64,000 nt of DNA from Sphagnum compactum (GCA_965153455.1 OZ234499.1:13450271-13514270), one strand, 5' to 3'; counted from the first letter of the stretch, positions 33,906 through 47,099 are shown. Notes: generated by a model not told the origin, from the letters alone. Translations and numbers: made by a program.

Positions 33906-35005
33906 TTTCCTATTGTGATGGTTGTTGGTTTATTGAGCTTTTTCATGTGGGGGGAGAGCAGCCATTTTGTGACAGTTTTAGATTGTAAAATAAGTAGAGA
34001 GAGATTGTAGATGTGAAGAAGTATCATGAATCCTCCTCCTGTGTCTCCTTTCCATTGACCCCCCATGGATAGTACTTGATTGAGGTTGTGTTCAACCAGG
34101 TGAATGCTTATTTGTGAGTGCAAAACCCAAAACCCAAAGCTGGGATTTTCTTTCATTGAATTTCACAAGTTCAAAGATTGTTCCATAATATGATTGATAT
34201 TGTATGTTTTTTTCAATCACATTGTGTTCCTAGAATGAACGAGGGAAAGAATTCACCGCAATTTTTTGTTTAAGGCTTTAAATAGGTAGCATGAAATTGT
34301 GTTTGGGCCTTTCTTGTTGTTGAATCCTTTGATTTTATAATGAACCTTTGGTTTTTGGTTTTGAATCTCATTTTTGGATTTCTAAAACCTTCAATTTCAG
34401 TCTTTTCTTAAACAAAATTAAATCCCGGTTCTAGTTTAAGATTGGGTTTGATTCCATCTTCATTACATGTAACTAAACATTTTATTCTATTTTTTGAAAA
34501 AAAATTATTGTGTTCAACAAATCCACATTGTTCAAAGTAAAGATTATGTAATATTAATTATGTGCAATGAATTAAAACTAACTACTTGCACAAAATGTAA
34601 TGTAGTAGTAAATGTACACTTTTATTTATTTATTTTGAAAAGTTGTATTTATTTACACGGAGAACTTCAACATGTTTATATTTAAAAAGGATGGCACCCA
34701 AGTTCAATTTCTACTTCATGTTTTTTTTTTAAAAAAGGTGAATTGCTTAGTATCATTCCGACCGTGGTTCCCATAAAATTCATATTGAAAAAAAAAAAAA
34801 AAAAGAGGTTGAATCTTGGGTCCATTGAACCTGACCTCAAACTTGGACTTGAGCTTGTGTAAAATTAAGAATCTACCAACATAGATTTGAACCCATATAA
34901 ATATGTAGAGGATGAATACGAGCTCTTTGAAAAGAAATGTGGTTTTGATTGGGTCATATGGGTAGGCATTTAACGCATTTTGCACTTTGCATGCATCATC
35001 CAATA
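33906..35005. other. AT-rich DNA, no gene seen
   Basis: Only low-complexity frames. Nothing recognised. Confidence 0.5.
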
Positions 35006-35775
35006 TTTCATTGTTAATGAGCGAGGTTGAGGAAATAACTTGCACACTATTTTCGCACTATTATTTTGGATGTGATGAACAAAGTTCACGAATTTGATGC
35101 AGAAAAACCTATTTCCTGAGCTAAACCGGCATATTTTGAGTTTTTCGCAATAAATTGTACTGTTTGTAGAGGCCCAAGTAGACCTAGTAGAACTTGGCTA
35201 CCTGATATGTTTGTACAACTTCAAAGCAAACCAATCCAAACCAAATTAGGTTTAGGGTATTTCATTGTTAATGAGCGAGGTTGAGGAAATAACTTGCACA
35301 CTATTTTCACACTATTATTTTGGATGTGATAGACATTGGTAGAGGCCCAAGTAGACGTAGTAGAACTTGGCTACCTAATATGTTTTGTACACCTTCAAAG
35401 CAAACCAAACCAAACCAAATTAGGTTTAGGGTATTTCATTGTTAATGAGCGAGGTTGAGGAAATAACTTGCACACTATTATTTTGGATGTGATAGACATT
35501 TGTAGAGGCCCAATTAGACGCAGTAGAACTTGGCTACCTAATATGTTTTGTACACCTTCAAAGCAAACCAAAGCAAACCAAATTAGGTTTAGGGTATTTC
35601 ATTGTTAATGAGCGAGGTTGAGGAAATAACTTGCACACTATTTTCGCACTACTATTTTGGATGTGATAGACATTGGTAGAGGCCCAAGTAGACGTAGTAG
35701 AACTTGGCTACCTAATATGTTTTGTACACCTTCAAAGCAAACCAAACAAACTGAAGCAAATTAGGTTTAGGGTTG
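35006..35775 (+). repeat. 164-254-bp tandem repeat, four units, first unit holding a MITE fragment
   Basis: TTCATTGTTAATGAGCGAGG begins at about 35007, 35261, 35434 and 35598. All units contain GGAAATAACTTGCACACTAT, GAGGCCCAAGTAGACGTAGT and end in AAACCAAATTAGGTTTAGGG. The first unit is about 80 bases longer because it carries GAGCTAAACCGGCATATTTT and TTTTTCGCAATAAATT (about 35,070-35,158), which match the 3' half of the MITE at 49,050-49,422. Confidence 0.9.
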
Positions 35776-37055
35776 CTTTTTTGTACATGGGGTCCATGGT
35801 CCAAATTCCTAAGAACCAATTTGGACTCATTTGAAGCAAATTTGAGTCCTAGAGTTGTTGTGCCTTGGACACTAGCTTGCATCTTTGATTCTTCAAATCA
35901 TGAGCTCTCCTTTTTAGCTCTCTCTCTCTCTCTCTTTTTCTCAATTTTTGTGGGTCCAAATAAATTGATTTTCCCTCCTAATGGTGCCCATTGTAGGTTT
36001 AGCCTAGATTTGTCACTTTTTTTGGGTCATCTTAAAAGTCATGGGTCCAATTTATGGCTCTCATCCAATAGGATTGCTCTATTTCATTGGTCCCTCATCT
36101 AAAAGAGCCCTCTTCGAAATATTGTAGACAAGTAGTAACGATTATCGATATATTTACTCCTTTCATTGTTTTGTGTTTTTTTTAAATTCATGAGATATTT
36201 TGATGAATTAAAACAAACATAAAGAGAATATTAATTTAGTCCTTATAATCCATATTATTACCAAAATAAAATCTAACTCTTTTTTTCCTTTTGCCTAATT
36301 TGCTCAATCCCAAGGCAAGCTTTTTTGCCCCCAAAACAAACCCTCAACACTCGTTGTGCATGACGAAATCATGTCTCACAATTGATTGACCAATTTGTAA
36401 GTTATAACATTCGTTCAAACCGGTTAAATGTAGCAAAGCAAATGGTAGTATTCTCTCTTATGAACTTGACCCGGAGAGAGAGAGCAATTTTTCATTAGAG
36501 ACAAGATGTTATGGAGAATTCTTAAATGCGTCAAATATACTTCTCCAAAGAAAATTTGAAAGGCCACGTTACTTGGTGAGGGATGGACTCGTCTTTTACG
36601 GGACCTATTTTCATCATCCAAACCCCAAAGATACATAGATCCGAGTTAAAAAAATCTCCCCTCTTTTAACAAAAACTCTTTAAAAAAAACTCAATTTCAT
36701 CAAATGTTTTAAACAGACCCAAGAACAATGAAAGGTCTATTTTTTCCATCATACTCACCTCCAATTTTCTCCACATTTAAAATATTATAATTTTAAATAA
36801 AAATATTATAATTTTTTAATAAAATATTAGAAATAAAAAAGTTAATGATATATATATGTTATATAAGAAGTTCTCAAGAAGGAAGGGTCTCAATTTTTAT
36901 TTAAAAATCTAACAATTTTTTGGGCTTAAATAATAATTGTCACTAAGAGGCCTCACTTGCTCCAAAAGCTGAAGGTACCAAGGTGGGGTGCTAGTTCACC
37001 CTGGCCCTACCCCCCCCCCCCCCCTCGCCGCCCTCCCCCAAACCCAAAAAAATAC
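35776..37055. other. Intergenic DNA, no gene seen
   Basis: Mostly AT-rich, with a short CT tract near 35,920 and a long C tract near 37,010. Open frames at 35,773-36,102 and 36,424-36,636 show no domain. Confidence 0.5.
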
Positions 37056-37059
37056 ATGC

Positions 37060-37500
37060 AGCCAATGGGTAGGCTGAAGCATGCACTCAAGGTGCCTTGA
37101 TTTATTTTTCTATTAAGTTTTGGGTGGGTTGGGTTGGGTTGGGGGAGGATTTTTTTTGTCATTTTTCCTTTGTTCCCAACATGTTCCCTTAAAGTTCCCA
37201 TTTGGTTCCCATCAGTTCCCAATATGTTCCTTAAGTTTCTAATGTGTTCCCCAAGGGTGTTCCCAATAGCACCTTGCTTTAATCCCATATGTTTTGCCCA
37301 AAGTCCTCGCCCTTCTCACCTAATAAAAAATCCCATCACTTCATGATACCCTTCCATCTTTCAATAAATCTTCTAATATGGGGGAGTCTCCATAATTTCA
37401 ACTTTTTTTTGTGATGGGCCAATCAAAATATAACTCCTTGCCAAAAAAAAAAACAAAAGTTGGACTTGTGAGGCACCCCCAACTAATTAAGACATAGGGG
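37060..37500 (+). repeat. GTTCCC-type dispersed repeat, copy 2
   Basis: Contains CCAATGGG, GCATGCACTCAAGGTGCCTT, a run of TTCCCAACATGTTCCC-like units and CTTTAATCCCATATG. The tail TTTTGTGATGGGCCAATCAAA, then CAACTAA, is also present in the 48-kb copy. Confidence 0.8.
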
Positions 37501-37504
37501 CCTT

Positions 37505-38040
37505 TTTTTTCTGACTTGCTAAAAGTGAGGTATGGAAACTTCTAGATTGGACCCTCAAATGGCTCATTCCCCCAAAAAAAAACCAAAAGAAAAAAAGAAA
37601 AAAAAAAAAGGGGGTGGGGGGAAACAAAAAGGAAGAAAAGAGGCGAAAAAAAAAGGAGTAGGGATGGAGATAAAGAGAGCGGGGTTAAAAAAAAAATTAA
37701 AAATTAAAAAAGAAAAAAAAAGAGGAGGTCGAAAGGCCAACAATAAAAAAAGAAGAGCAACTTTGGCACACCAGTCAAATCGACACTTGTCCAATTTCCA
37801 TTTGTCATCTCCACAATGGCCCATCTGCCCAGAACCTTTTTTTAAAAAAATCGTACCCTATTCCCACGGTACTGACCTATGGCCACTGTACTGACCAAAC
37901 GACCACGGAGGTGTTTATTTATTTTTATTTATTTATTTATTGGGGGTAAATTTCGCCAAATTTCGACCTGGATAAATATGATGATTTTGACCTATAAAAA
38001 AGGATTTTTCATGGAAAAAAAATTGACCCAATTCCGCCAC
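37505..38040. other. Low-complexity DNA before the HVA22-like gene
   Basis: An A/G-rich stretch (37,570-37,750) gives a lysine-rich spurious frame. It is followed by ACTGACC and CCTATTCCCAC phrases that recur at 37,855-37,908 and again at 38,050-38,150. A TATAAAAAAGG sequence at 37,993 is a possible TATA box for the HVA22-like gene, but the distance to the ATG would need a leader of over 500 bases. Confidence 0.4.
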
Positions 38041-38586
38041 TTAATTATGTGGCCATTCTACTGACCGAATGGCCATGGCACTGACCACTGACCTATTCCC
38101 ACTTCGGGCACCAATTCCCACACTTCTGCCTGACCTATTCCCACTGTTGGAATCTTCTCCTTGTTCGCCTCCCTGCCCTCCCTCCTTCCTCGCACAGTGT
38201 GCAGCGCTAGGGAACACTTGTCTTCGCTTTGTGCGTCGCTTTTGCGTTGCTGGAGCTGCAGAGAGAGAGAGATCGACAGAGAGTCTCCGAATCTCGTTCC
38301 AGCTGGGAGAAGAAGAGTCGGTTTGATAAATCTTGTCATAATCGGTGCTTTGTGGACGAAGAGCAGGAATCGAAAGAGAAGGCGGATGAGAAGGAAACTG
38401 TAGTAAGTATTCTGAGTACTGTTTGGTCTTGAAGATCATAGTTTGTGTGGAAGAAGAAGAAGAGGAGGAGAAGGTGGAGGGGGAGGAGAAGGTGGGAGAA
38501 AGACAAAGAGAAAGGAGGGAGGGAGAGTGCGCAGTGGGCTGACACAGGAAGTGCAAAGAAAGAAAAAGAGGAGTGAAAAGAGAATA

Positions 38587-39121
38587 ATGGGTTGGTTTTG
38601 GACTCTGCTACTTCGAGCAAACGGACTGGCAGGGTATGTGATCATCCAAAGACAGACAGTAGTAAGTACTGCAAGAAGAAGAAAGAGTTTGAAAGGAAAG
38701 GAAAAACAATAGCTAGCAAGAAAGCACTACCCTGATGACGACGACGATGATGATGATGATGATTAGAGAAAGGAAGATTGGTATGAAGTAAGAAGATTAG
38801 GTACTCTGCTTTTTTTTCTTCTGAGAATGGTTTTCTTCTGACTGATGATGCTGCTGATGGGAGTGTTGTTGGGATTTTGGGATGCAACTGTGTGTCTGGC
38901 AGGCCAGTGGTGATGCTCTTGTACCCCTTGTAAGTAAGCCCTCACCTTCTTTTGTGTCCTGAGTTCTCAAGAAACAGCACTTTGTTGTTCTTGGATTCAT
39001 TCATGAAATAAGCTGAAGAGTTTTTTTTTTTTTAAGCTTGTGGGATTTTCTTGTCCTGCAAATTATGTTCACAGTTGCAAGCAAATTCAATCATGTTTGA
39101 AACCATAAAAGAACTCTGGCA

Positions 39122-39152
<31 letters not shown>

Positions 39153-40374
39153 GTGGGCAGGTATGCATCAATCAAAGCAATTGAGAGTCCTTTCAAGGAA
39201 GATGATCAGCAATGGCTAACCTACTGGGTTATCTACTCTTTCATCACACTCTTGGAGCTTGGAGCCGGGCCTGTGTTTGCATGGTGAATGGGTTTTTTCA
39301 CCCTCCCCAAGCCCTCTTAATCATCTCTCCAATCTGAGAGACTCAATTTGTAACAAAAATTCTCATGCATGCAACAATCAATGAACCTCTCTCTTCCCCT
39401 CATCTATTTGTTTTCTTTGAGTTCTCCTCTCTCTTGGAATTCACCACACAACTGCTTTTGCACATGTGCTCCATGGCTGGTAAAACTCTTGACTTCACCA
39501 AGTTTTGCTTGTAAACCTTGAACCAAGTTCTGGATTTCCTCAATCTTGACTTAACCAAAGGTCACTTAGCTTGTTAGTCAGCCCCTGCTTCAGGAAAATA
39601 TGATGGTCAAATCTGTGGCAGAAAACAAGCAGGAGGAGAAAGAACAAGGATTAGCAATGATATGAAATGAATGCAGCAAATTAGGTTTGCAACTAATCCT
39701 CTAATCAAGTGATTGTTTCTGCATCCAGGATTCCATTGTGGTCTACAATCAAGCTAGTGTTTGCAGCTTGGTTAGTATTGCCACAGTTTCGTGGAGGTGC
39801 ACTTGTCTACGAGCGCTATGTTCGACCTTACTTCTACAAGTCAGGGGTGAATCTTGACCAGAAGCTGACAGATAGCCAACGCAAGTTTCTGTCCTCATTG
39901 AGCCCTCAAGCACGCTCATCAGTCGCAGAATTCATTGAAAACAATGGTCTTGATGCCTTTGACAAGATCCTGACAGTGGTAAATTTATTATTGTTCTCGG
40001 AGAACAAACAAGCTTCCTGGATCCAAATCCTCCTCAAGCTCCCTCCATTTTTTGGAAGTCTCATCTTGTGTTTTTGGCACTTCTGAAGATCAATTCTTTC
40101 TTCTGTCATTATTGTTTTCCATTTGCAGCTTTCTTCTTTATGTTTGTGAATTCACAAGTAGGGTTGTGTGGCATTTGATCAAATTGAACAATCGAAGCTC
40201 TTCTTTTCTCTGCAAGTGCCTATAACTCCAAATCTGTACCTGGGCTTCTTCTACATAGGATGTGGAACACTTGCTTACAAATATCAAATCCACCACTTAA
40301 GAGCTGATTTGATTTGTATTTCTCACATTTTGCAGGCGAATGCTGAGTCCAGAAAACGCCGAGGCGACAGTTAG
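38587..40374 (+). CDS. HVA22/TB2-DP1 (REEP-like) membrane-shaping protein, 161 aa
   Basis: Five exons join in phase: 38587-38633, 38903-38929, 39161-39283, 39729-39978, 40336-40374. The protein begins MGWFWTLLLRANGLAG, then GPVVMLLYPLYASIKAIESP and DDQQWLTYWVIYSFITLLEL, followed by WIPLWSTIKLVFAAWLVLPQ and FRGGALVYERYVRPYF. These are the conserved TB2/DP1/HVA22 blocks with hydrophobic hairpin segments. In plants and yeast this family sits in the endoplasmic reticulum, where it curves tubular membrane; some HVA22 genes respond to abscisic acid and stress. The short basic tail (ESRKRRGDS) is encoded by a 39-base last exon and is the least certain part. Length fits short HVA22 members. The 5' leader is GA-rich. 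A CT tract precedes the exon 3 acceptor. Confidence 0.92.
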
Positions 40375-40396
40375 AACTATAAGCATGCAATATCAG

Positions 40397-40430
<34 letters not shown>

Positions 40431-41658
40431 TAAGAGACCCACAAAATCACCAAACTCTTTGATTTTAGGCACGTCCAAGTTGTGTGCTTATCATCATCTT
40501 CATGTTTCTAGTAAATGAAAAAAACTGCAGCGTTTTGGTTGACATAATATTAAAATGGGGGTTGATCTTTTTGTCTCTATATTGAGCTATTACTATTCTA
40601 CGTCCTAATAGCAAGTTTGTTGGGTGTAAGATCAATTGCTCACTATGCAATTTTGTTGAGGTTTTTGCCAAATTGAGCTTCACATCAAGAATTTGCAAAA
40701 ACACATTTCAGGGAGAAGTTGTGTACTTGGTGGGTGGAGGATTGTCTCTTCTGTCTGTGATGTCTGCAGTGACTACCATCTCATGCTTCTGATTTCATAT
40801 CTAATGCTGGTACAGTGCTCAAATTATCTGCAAACAAAACTTGCTTGAAGGATGGCAAATTAGCAAAGAAAAGAATGCTAAAAGAAGTCACACCATGTGC
40901 AAAATAATCAGATTTTTCTAAAACCAGATGTCTCGGATTTTGAGGGCAATTATTGAGCAACAACAATGCCCTAGGGCGGGGCTTTCAACAACAACTCCTC
41001 ATTTTACAATTAGCTCAAAATGTAAGGCAACAAGCTTGTTACAATCAGTTCAATAGCGAAGTGGAAAAACACTCAAAATTCTCCACAATTGGAAGAAGAT
41101 GATGATGATACAGGATGTTGATAATGATATGAAATTATGAGCAATGAAAAGGATAATAATCTCTCTGCATGTGAAGACGATCTCCAGCTGATTCATCAAG
41201 CTTCTTCTATGCTCAAGCCTCACCTCAAGACCAGCCATATTCCTTTTGCAACAACAGAAACAGACACACACACACACACACACACACACACGGGTGTCAC
41301 CTCAAGACCTGGAAAACTCCTTTTGCAACAACAGAAAGAGAGAGAGAGAGAGAGAGAGAGAAGTCTTCAAGCTCTTCTTCTTCATTCCAGATGTGATCCA
41401 AGTGCCTCCAGCGGCAACCTCCTGAAGTGCTTGCCACAATTAGGTCAAGCTTTGCAGCATCGAGAGTGCCTAGTTGCTTTGCTTTGCGGTCCTTGATCAA
41501 GAAGGATGCGTATGTTAAATCCTGATTAGAGAACCGTATTAGCGCTGGATTGCATAGATTAAGAAGAAGAAGAGCCGGGGATGATCATTGATGAGCCAAG
41601 AGAGAGAGAGAGAGAGAGAGTATGAAGAAGAAGCCAGGTGGAAGCGAGAGAGGAAGGA
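40375..41658. other. Spacer between the HVA22-like and NPG-like genes, with microsatellites
   Basis: A GA tract at about 40,397-40,428 follows the HVA22-like stop. (CA)n at about 41,264-41,291, GA tracts at about 41,334-41,361 and 41,596-41,620 precede the NPG-like gene and may belong to its promoter or leader. No gene seen. Confidence 0.6.
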
Positions 41659-41877
41659 ATGATTCCGATCTGTGTGTCAGATGGCGTTTCTCGTGAACTA
41701 GGGCCTCGAGGATCTCCTGCCTCTTCGTCTTCGTATTCTTCTTCTTCTTCGGCATGTGTTGCGGATTCTATTATTATTGTGGCGCGCAGTTGCAGTAGTG
41801 AGGATGATGATGATGAGCATAGGATAGGCAAAGAAAGAGAGAGGGAAAAGTGGAGAGAGAAGGAGGTGCAGTTGTAG
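41659..41877 (+). CDS. Upstream open reading frame of the NPG-like gene, 72 codons
   Basis: An ATG at 41659 opens a frame that stops at 41877, only 20 bases before the main start at 41898. The product is Ser-rich then acidic and charged (SSSYSSSSS, SSEDDDDEHR, then REREKWREKE). If transcription starts upstream of it, it would reduce translation of the main frame. There is no known uORF family that I can recognise here, so it may be incidental. Confidence 0.4.
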   Translation: MIPICVSDGVSRELGPRGSPASSSSYSSSSSACVADSIIIVARSCSSEDDDDEHRIGKEREREKWREKEVQL

Positions 41878-41897
41878 TACGACGACAGATTGTCGTC

Positions 41898-44800
41898 ATG
41901 CTGTGCACTTGCACTAATCAGTTCAAGAATCACGGAGGACGCGGAGGAGTAGTAGTAGCAGGAACAGGCAGTATGCCTGAAGGTGGAATGAACGTGGAGC
42001 TCGCCTCTCGGGAGCTTTGTGCGAAGATCAAAGAAGGAGAAGCGAAGCTTGAGGAAGGCAGTATTGAGGAAGCTGAGACATCTCTCCGGGAAGCTCTGTC
42101 CCTGAACAATGAGGTAAGAAGGTTTGTTTGTTTGTTTTTCTTTCTTTCTTTCTTGCTGTGTTTGTGCTGGATGGAGGAGAGGAAGCTCTCCTTCTTCTTC
42201 TTCTTCTTCTTCTTCTTCTTGCACAGAAAAGAAAACCAACAAGAACTTGATCTTGAAGAAACCGGACCGGGGGGGGGATGGGGAAGGTGCAGGAAGCTCG
42301 TGCGTTGTTGGGACGCTTGGAGTATCAGAGAGGAAACATCGAAGGTGCTTTGCAAGTGTTTGAAGGAATCGAGCTGACTGCGCTTGTCTCGCGCATGCGC
42401 TTCTTCCTTTTGGAAGCTAAGAACCGCAACAGAAAAGGAAAACCTCCCAAGGATGGAACGCTCACCAATTTCTTGCATGCTGCAAGTTTGCTTCTGGAAG
42501 CTATCTACTTGAAAGCCAAGTCTTTGCAGAAGCTTGGCCGCTTATCAGGTTTCCATCCTTTGTTCTCTCTCTGCTCCTACAAAACACACAGATAGCTTGT
42601 TTGTGATGAGGAAAGAAGAAGAAGATGATGATGATGATGATGAAGTGCTAGGTTTTGAACATGCAAAGCTCTTGCTTTCCGTGGAGATCCATCCATGGAT
42701 GGTTTAGGGTTTTGAGCTTTCTCCTTTGGACAAGCTGTGATGATGGATGTATGTACATACAAGCTGTGAATGAGTGTGGCTGGCTTTTTGTTGTTGTTGT
42801 TGCAGAAGCTGCAAGTGAGTGCAAGAATTTGGTAGACACAATGGAGACAGCAGTGCCAGCAGGCATTCCAAGCACTTGGGGTGATACAAAAGTGGCAGAG
42901 ATGGTGGCAAAAGCAGTGCATCTGCTACCTCAGCTGTTATTGCAGCAATCAGGTCGTACAAATGAGGCACTGTCTGCATACCGGCGTGCGCTTCGTGGCT
43001 TCTCATGGTGCTTGGATGTGGAGACCCAAGCTGTTATTCAGAAGGAGTTTGCTGTACTCCTCCTTTACGGAGGTGTGGAAGCCACCTCGATGTCTGTGAG
43101 CATGGGATCACATGTTGTGGAGGGTGGTAGTGCTTTTGTCCCCAAGAATAACACTGAAGAAGCCATTCTGCTGCTCATGCTTCTTCTTCGCTCTGAGAAT
43201 AGGAAAGTAGCAGCAGGTGGTGCATTTGATATGAGTGTGTTAGATCACCTCTGCTTTGCTCTGTCTGTGAATGGGCAGTCTACTGCAATGGCACATCAAT
43301 ACGAAGAGCTGCTGCCTGGTATACTGTCAAGACCGGATCGCTGGTATAACCTTGCGCTCTGTTACTGTGGATCTGCCGACAGTTCTGTGTCTCTTAACCT
43401 CCTTCGCAAGGCTCTTAGTCCAGTTGAGGCACCTGATGATGTTGCCTCCCTTCTGCTGGCAGCTAAGATTTGTGCAGGCAAATCTGAAACTGCAAGTGAG
43501 GGAGTTCGCTATGCACATCGAGCTCTTGAACTTGCAAAGGGGGATCTTGGTTACTTGCGAAGCTGTGCTCTCCATGTTCTTGGTGTTGCTTTGCATGTTG
43601 AGATTTCAGCAACAACATCTGACTCAGAGAGAAAAAAACTTCAGCACCAGGCCCTCCAAGCGCTTCAAGTTGTTCCTCTTCCCTCTCTGTTGTGCTCTGA
43701 AATGCATTTTTGTCCCCAATTTGTGCACTGGGAAAAATCATGTAGATGAACATAGAAAGTGCACACTTGCAGCAACATATTCTGTGCTGATTGGTATGTA
43801 TAGATTTTGATGCCAGACTGTTTTACTGATTTTCGTGCTTTGTTTTCCAGGAAGCAGCTGCACTGGAGAGTGAAGATCCATCTGTCATATTTGACCTAGG
43901 TCTTGAGTATGCAGAGCAAAGGCAACTGAGCACAGCACTAGATTGTGCAAAGCGCTTCCTTGACAGGAGTGGTGGAGCTTGGGGACAGGGCTGGCAGTTT
44001 TTGGCACTTCTGCTCACAGCACAGGAGAGGCATACTGAGGCAGAGCTGGTACTACAAGCAGCGATCGAGGAGACTGGAGCAGGGGAACAAGGCCCACTTT
44101 TGCGGACGCAGGCAAAAGTGCAACGGGCCTTAGGTCAATCACTGCAGGCTATACAAACTTATCGTCAGTTGCTGGCTCTGGTGCAAGTGGAACAAAAGAG
44201 CTCTGGTGGAACTGGCAGCAGGGGTGACAGTAAGGTGGAGATTCTTCTCTCTAGAGACCACTGCACACAACATCACATGAATGAAGCTTTCAGTTCACTG
44301 AATGATTACTAAATTCACATCACCATGTGATGTAAAACTAGGCAGTGATGAGTGCATCTTTGTCTATCGTACAAGACTCAAATTGTGTGGAAACATCAGG
44401 TGCTCTAGGGTTTAATGCTGCCTTTGTTTGGTTTTGGCATGATGCACCTTGTGGGCAAATTACAGAGTACATACACAAGATATGTGATCAGAAGTACTTC
44501 ACAAACCTTGTTCCACAGTGTGTATGTTGTTGTTGTGTTACCTTCAAATTGTTGTTGCTGAGATTTCTCTGCAATTTCATAGCTATATGAATGAACTTGG
44601 TAAGGCTGGGTATGCAGGTGGGAGCCAGAGTGGAGGAGGTGGAGGTATGGCAAGACCTTGCTGAAGTGTACACAGAGCTTAAGCAATGGCATGATGCTGA
44701 ACTCTGCCTGGAGAGGGCACGGGCTCTTGAAGGCTATTCTGCAACTACTTGGCATGTGACTGGTGAGCTCTCTGTCTCAAATGGAAGCAATTTGAACTAT

Positions 44801-45302
44801 ATTGGAAGAAGCTATTGCTATGGTTGAACCTCTCAGTAATGATTCTGTTCATAACCCTAAACTGTACTATGTGGACACTGCTCATCTGAGGCTCATGAAC
44901 CTATCTAATATAATTGATGAGATAACAAATGTACTGACAGTGTTTTATCTGATATTAGGTGTGCTACATGAGACTCAAGGGCACACTGAGGAGGCCATGG
45001 CTTGCTACAAGAATGCGCTTTCAGTCAATGCTGCACATGTGGATAGCAAGGTGAAGCTGGGTGCACTGCTGTGCCAGCGAGGCAGTAAGCAGTCACTACC
45101 TGTGGCAAGAAGCTTGTTGGCTGAGGCTTTGCAGGCAGAGCCAACCCATGAGGCTGCATGGTTCCAAATGGGTTGCCTGCATAAAGCAGAGGGTCATCCT
45201 CATGAAGCTGCTGACTGCTTTCAGGCAGCTGTGTTGTTGGAGCAGTCTCTGCCTGTTGAAAAATTCAGATCCATCCCCAGGGCTTTGTCAATCAAGTCTT
45301 GA
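41898..45302 (+). CDS. NPG1/NPGR-type calmodulin-binding TPR protein (TTC7-like), 735 aa
   Basis: Six exons join in phase: 41898-42113, 42293-42548, 42806-43668, 43851-44234, 44618-44762, 44959-45302. The start MLCTC resembles the MLCAC start I recall for NPGR1. TPR-like helical repeats run through the protein. Family signatures include EARALLGRLEYQRGNIEGAL, LLLEAIYLKAKSLQKLGRLS, NNTEEAILLLMLLLR, RWYNLALCY, SVIFDLGLEYAEQRQL, GPLLRTQAKVQRALGQSLQA and WFQMGCLHKAEGHPHEAADC. NPG1 binds calmodulin and is needed for pollen germination in Arabidopsis; the family resembles TTC7 and acts in the plasma-membrane PI4-kinase alpha complex. In a plant without pollen the role would be the latter, which is inference. 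The exon 4 to 5 junction is slightly uncertain. Confidence 0.92.
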
Positions 45303-47095
45303 TTCCAGACAGTTTTGCATGCGTCAGAGTCTGTTTTTAGGTCCTCTCTTTGCCAATGCTCATATAGACAGGGAAGCCCAAACTAGGCCTGTCTGACCTT
45401 TAGTGAATCAGCCTTACCAAATGTATGTCTGTTTTCCAGCATGATTCATAAGAGAGTAGTGGATGTCTTCCATCGAGCATGTGTTCAGTTCACTGTCACA
45501 TTGCCTGAAGATTTGGCATTACTTCCAAACTTGCTGATAAGCTTCACAGCAGTTTGATTATCCTCATTCCTGAACTTACGCTAGTCAAGTTGAGGGTCCA
45601 AGCATTGTTGGTAAGAATCTTCATAGGCAGCAACTAGTTACTCATGAAGATTTATTGTTAGATGGACTTGATATGTGACCAGTTAGTTACTGCCCATCAA
45701 ACGAGTGTCAAACAATTTTATGCAAATTCAGGTTAAATCTTGAATACTAGAGGCACCTTTTGCTGAGAAGTATTCTCTGGGCACACGATTGCCATTTTCA
45801 GTTTTGCAGACATTGTTGAATCGGAGCAACGCCACAATTTTTCTCATGGAGGTCTGGAATTTGGATGCGGTTTTTGGCATCTTCATGGAGATCCTTTTAG
45901 CAACAGCTTGGCTTGAAGGTATGTTTCTCATATATGATCAAGAATGACATTTTTAAACATTGGGCTATTGTTTCAGTGAAGGCTTGGAAATCCCAAGGGT
46001 CCTGGTCCCCAAGACTGGTCACTGAAGCTCTTAAATACCAATTAATTAGTTGTACAAACAAAAATGTAGTGAATGGTCTCATGGGTGTTGAGATCCCCAA
46101 GACTCTCATCATAGAGGAAACACTGCTACAGATATTGGTTGTAGTTATGATGAAGATGTAGTTGCTGAATTTCAATCAAAATGATATCAAATATAGCAAT
46201 CTAGTTTGGACAAATTAGGTCCAAATCTTGCAGAGAAAATGTGGATTCAAAGGTTATCAGAACCTATTGAGAATAAAGCATGGAAAACCTCTAATTCTAT
46301 TTCAAATCATTTGTTTCTCCAAAGCAAAGATAAGACAATTATGTGGTCATTTTTGCAAGCAATTGAAGATCAGCCCACGATATGGTTGGCTTTGTTGTTT
46401 TCATAACCTCATATTTGTGCATTTGCAGGTCAAATGTTTGTTCGAAGTTAAATCACATGGATGCCTATAGCAGATTCTTGGATTTCTCTGGAAATCACTT
46501 TCCGGTTGGTTTATGAGAATGACTTGATCTGTGGGTGATGGGTGCTTCTTAAATAGCATTTTGTCATTGTTTTGGTTTTTTGTTTTACAAAGTGTTTGCA
46601 CCTCGGTTTGATGTGCATATGAAAGTCACATTGATTGCCTCATTTGCTTGCAACAACGTTGTCATATACTATATTGATGTCGATAACATAACACTACATG
46701 TTTGTTTCTTGTTAATTCAATTGACGGCTAGCTCCATTACCCAATAAAGAGACGTAACTTAAAATGTGAATCAACGATCATCAATATTACTATCCTAGCT
46801 TACATCATAATAAACAAACATTTGTGTGTTTTCATAAGCAATATCATAGCTTCCAATAAGGGGTTTGGTAGGCATTCCTTTTGAAATGCAATTGGCCTAT
46901 AATGTTTTTGTCAAATTCCATGGTTATGGTCAACATTCTTCTCAAAACACACATGGCCTTGCTTAAGCAATATCAAATCTTGTACATACTATTATTACAT
47001 GACATTTTTCAAACAACATTTTGAAACAAGATGGCCTATTATATTGTTTCCAACTTTCATCACTTTGACAATTCATATCTTTTGAAAGTTTGCAG
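45303..47095. other. 3' flank and intergenic DNA, no gene identified
   Basis: Gene-like base composition up to about 46,500, then AT-rich. Frames at 45,913-46,161 and 46,206-46,470 show no recognisable domain. Confidence 0.5.
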
Positions 47096-47099
47096 TTGG

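Noticed and set aside
38041-38712. Long minus- and plus-strand frames in the HVA22-like leader
   Set aside because: They are Ser/Pro- or Arg/Gly-rich translations of GA/CT-rich leader DNA with no domain; the HVA22 match begins at 38587 on the plus strand.
41559-42478. Minus-strand frames of 227 and 182 codons over the NPG-like first exons
   Set aside because: They run antisense to well-supported NPG exons and are Ser-rich because of GA/CT repeats on the other strand.
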